Below are positions 5,507 to 6,768 of a stretch of DNA of 6,768 nucleotides, in pieces. This DNA comes from Planctomycetaceae bacterium (lineage in GTDB: Bacteria > Planctomycetota > Planctomycetia > Pirellulales > UBA1268): positions 10,537 to 17,304 of the forward strand of contig DNLZ01000484.1 of assembly GCA_003488325.1 (NCBI GenBank), read 5' to 3'. Under the pieces are notes generated by a model. That model worked only from the letters and a program-made list of their open reading frames with translations. It was not told the DNA's origin and ran no database searches. Made by a program: the position numbers and the translations under genes. Numbering within the stretch: the first letter of the stretch is position 1; every line of letters begins with the position of its first letter.

Positions 5507-6768
5507 ATGCGTTCGACAGCGGCCCATCGGCACCCCCTGGGCTTTCTGATCCTGATCACCACCGCGGCCGCCACGGGTGCCCGCGGCGCGGAGTCGGGTC
5601 CGCCGATCACGTTCGAGGATCACGTCGCGGTGATCCTGCGCAAGAACTGCGTGCAGTGCCACGGTGAAGGCAAGCAGGAAGCGGGGCTCAATTTCACGTC
5701 GTATGCGTCGCTCCTGAAGGGCGGAAGCGGCGGCAAGGTGGTCGAGGCGGGCCGCTCGAGCGCCAGCCGCCTCTATGGCGTGATCACCGAAGCCGATCCG
5801 GCCGCCCGCATGCCACCCGACGCCGATCCGTTGGCGCCCGACGCGATCGCGCAGATCAAGCAGTGGATCGACACGGGCCTGCGGGAGAACGCGGGCTCGA
5901 GCGCCGTCGCCATGCGCACGCTCGGATTTCAGCCGGCCCCGGTGGAGGCGGGAGATGGCGGACCGCCGCCCCTGCCGGAAGGGCTCGCCGCGATCGAGCG
6001 ACCGACGACGCGGCGACCGTATCCAATCGTGGCGCTCGCCGCGAGCCCGCGCGCGCCGCTGGCGGCCGTCAGCGGCTATGGCGTCATCGAGCTCGTCGAT
6101 CCCGCGTCTCGCCGGCCGCTCGGCGCCGTGCCGTTCGCGGAGGGGGAGCCGCTCGTGCTGCGGTTCAGCCGGTCGGGACGTCGTCTGCTGGCGGCCGGAG
6201 GGGCGCCGGTCGAGGCGGGCATCGCGGCGGTCTACGACGTCGTCACCGGAGCGAGGCTCGCCGCCGTGGGGCAGGAGCCGGATGCGGTGCAGGCCGCCGA
6301 CCTCTCGCCCGACGAGCGGATGGTGGCGGTCGGGTGCACCTCGCGACTCGTGAAGGTCTTCTCGACCGAGACCGGTGCGCTGCTCTATTCACTCGACAAG
6401 CACACTGACTGGGTCACGGCGGTCGCCTTCTCTCCCGACGGCCGCTATCTCGTCACGGGCGACCGCATCGGCAACATTCATCTCTGGGAGGCGCAGGGGG
6501 GCGGGGTGGTGCTCCCACTGGCCGAGCACAAGAACTCGATCCGGGCGCTCGCGTGGCGGAGCGACAGCGGTGTGGTCGCCTCGTGCGGCGAGGACGGCCT
6601 GGTTGTCTGGTGGGACGTGACCGACGGGTTTCCGGTGGTCACGAAGGCGAACGCCCACCCGCCGCAGAAGCCCCCCGGAACGTACGGCACGGTTGCGAAC
6701 GGCGTGCTCGACTGCAGCTTCGGCCTCGCGGGCGAGCTCGCGACCTGCGGCCGCGACCGCACGGTGAA
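5507..6768 (+). CDS. Exported cytochrome c domain fused to a WD40 beta-propeller (3' truncated by the window)
   Basis: The frame stays open from the ATG at 5507 to the right edge: 420 full codons plus two bases. Residues 1-28 are a signal peptide (LGFLILITTAAATGARG). About 34-126 is a PSCyt1-type cytochrome c domain: ITFEDHVAVILRKNCVQCHG with C48-V-Q-C51-H52 as the haem site, LNFTSYASLLKGG, then ARMPPD with Met102 as a plausible distal ligand, and a closing IKQWIDTG helix. A Gly/Pro-rich linker covers about 128-168. WD40-like blades follow: about 172-202 and 215-254 (degenerate), 258-293 (VKVFSTETG), 299-335 (HTDWVTAVAFSPDGRYLVTGD, then IHLWE), 341-373 (HKNSIRALAW, ending VVWWD), and a sixth starting near 397 that is cut by the edge at GRDRTV. 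Further blades probably lie outside. Haem domain plus propeller is a recurrent planctomycete/verrucomicrobial architecture, thought to be periplasmic; the electron partner is unknown. The PSCyt2/PSD1 protein encoded 40 bases upstream is the natural candidate. Confidence 0.92.
   Translation, partial: MRSTAAHRHPLGFLILITTAAATGARGAESGPPITFEDHVAVILRKNCVQCHGEGKQEAGLNFTSYASLLKGGSGGKVVEAGRSSASRLYGVITEADPAARMPPDADPLAPDAIAQIKQWIDTGLRENAGSSAVAMRTLGFQPAPVEAGDGGPPPLPEGLAAIERPTTRRPYPIVALAASPRAPLAAVSGYGVIELVDPASRRPLGAVPFAEGEPLVLRFSRSGRRLLAAGGAPVEAGIAAVYDVVTGARLAAVGQEPDAVQAADLSPDERMVAVGCTSRLVKVFSTETGALLYSLDKHTDWVTAVAFSPDGRYLVTGDRIGNIHLWEAQGGGVVLPLAEHKNSIRALAWRSDSGVVASCGEDGLVVWWDVTDGFPVVTKANAHPPQKPPGTYGTVANGVLDCSFGLAGELATCGRDRTV
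5648..5662 (+). other. C-x2-C-H haem c attachment motif (residues 48-52 of the cytochrome-WD40 protein)
   Basis: The codons read Cys-Val-Gln-Cys-His, followed by Gly-Glu-Gly. This is the canonical haem c site of a PSCyt1 domain, in an exported protein and with a downstream Met-Pro-Pro that could give the sixth ligand. Confidence 0.85.

Noticed and set aside
3676..5610. A 644-codon open frame on the minus strand opposite the PSCyt2/PSD1 gene.
   Set aside because: Its product is a low-complexity mix of Arg, Glu, His, Val and Ala with no recognisable domain. It exists because GC-rich third positions on the coding strand remove stops from the opposite frame. The + strand gene has clear family motifs throughout.
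5863..6408. A 181-codon + strand frame within the cytochrome-WD40 region.
   Set aside because: It is Arg/Gly/Ala-rich and overlaps a frame that encodes clear WD40 blades, so it is a shadow of that gene.

Overview
The window (about 6.8 kb, very GC-rich) reads as a planctomycete chromosomal fragment. The evidence is the gene content: a DUF1501 protein, a secreted PPC-domain protein, a protein combining PSCyt2 (DUF1549) and PSD1 (DUF1553), and a cytochrome c domain fused to WD40 repeats. These families are strongly expanded in Planctomycetota and also occur in Verrucomicrobiota, so the second phylum is a less likely alternative. The exact taxon cannot be read from the sequence.

Layout, all on the + strand: (1) position 1-617, the C-terminal half of a DUF1501 protein whose start lies outside the window; (2) 651-3161, an 836-residue exported protein with an IPT/TIG-like N-terminal region, two PPC-like domains and a string of beta-sandwich modules; (3) 3196-5466, a 756-residue exported protein with a PSCyt1-like head carrying an unusual C-x4-C-H motif, a Big_2 Ig-like domain, PSCyt2 with a second C-x2-C-H motif, and PSD1; (4) 5507 to the right edge, an exported cytochrome c domain followed by a WD40 beta-propeller that runs off the window. 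Gene 4 has no stop inside the window, so a gene caller that needs a stop codon would miss it.

The gaps between genes are 33, 34 and 40 bases. Each downstream start has a GGAG- or GAGG-type ribosome binding site, and no convincing terminator or internal promoter is visible, so the four genes are probably one transcription unit with its promoter left of the window. Genes 2, 3 and 4 all begin with signal peptides, so the products should meet outside the cytoplasmic membrane. A reasonable inference is a periplasmic or surface assembly in which genes 3 and 4 provide up to three haem-type sites, gene 2 provides adhesive or scaffold domains, and gene 1 provides an enzyme-like domain distantly related to the alkaline phosphatase/sulfatase fold. 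The biochemical role of this family combination is not established. No RNA genes, CRISPR arrays, insertion sequences or attachment sites were seen.
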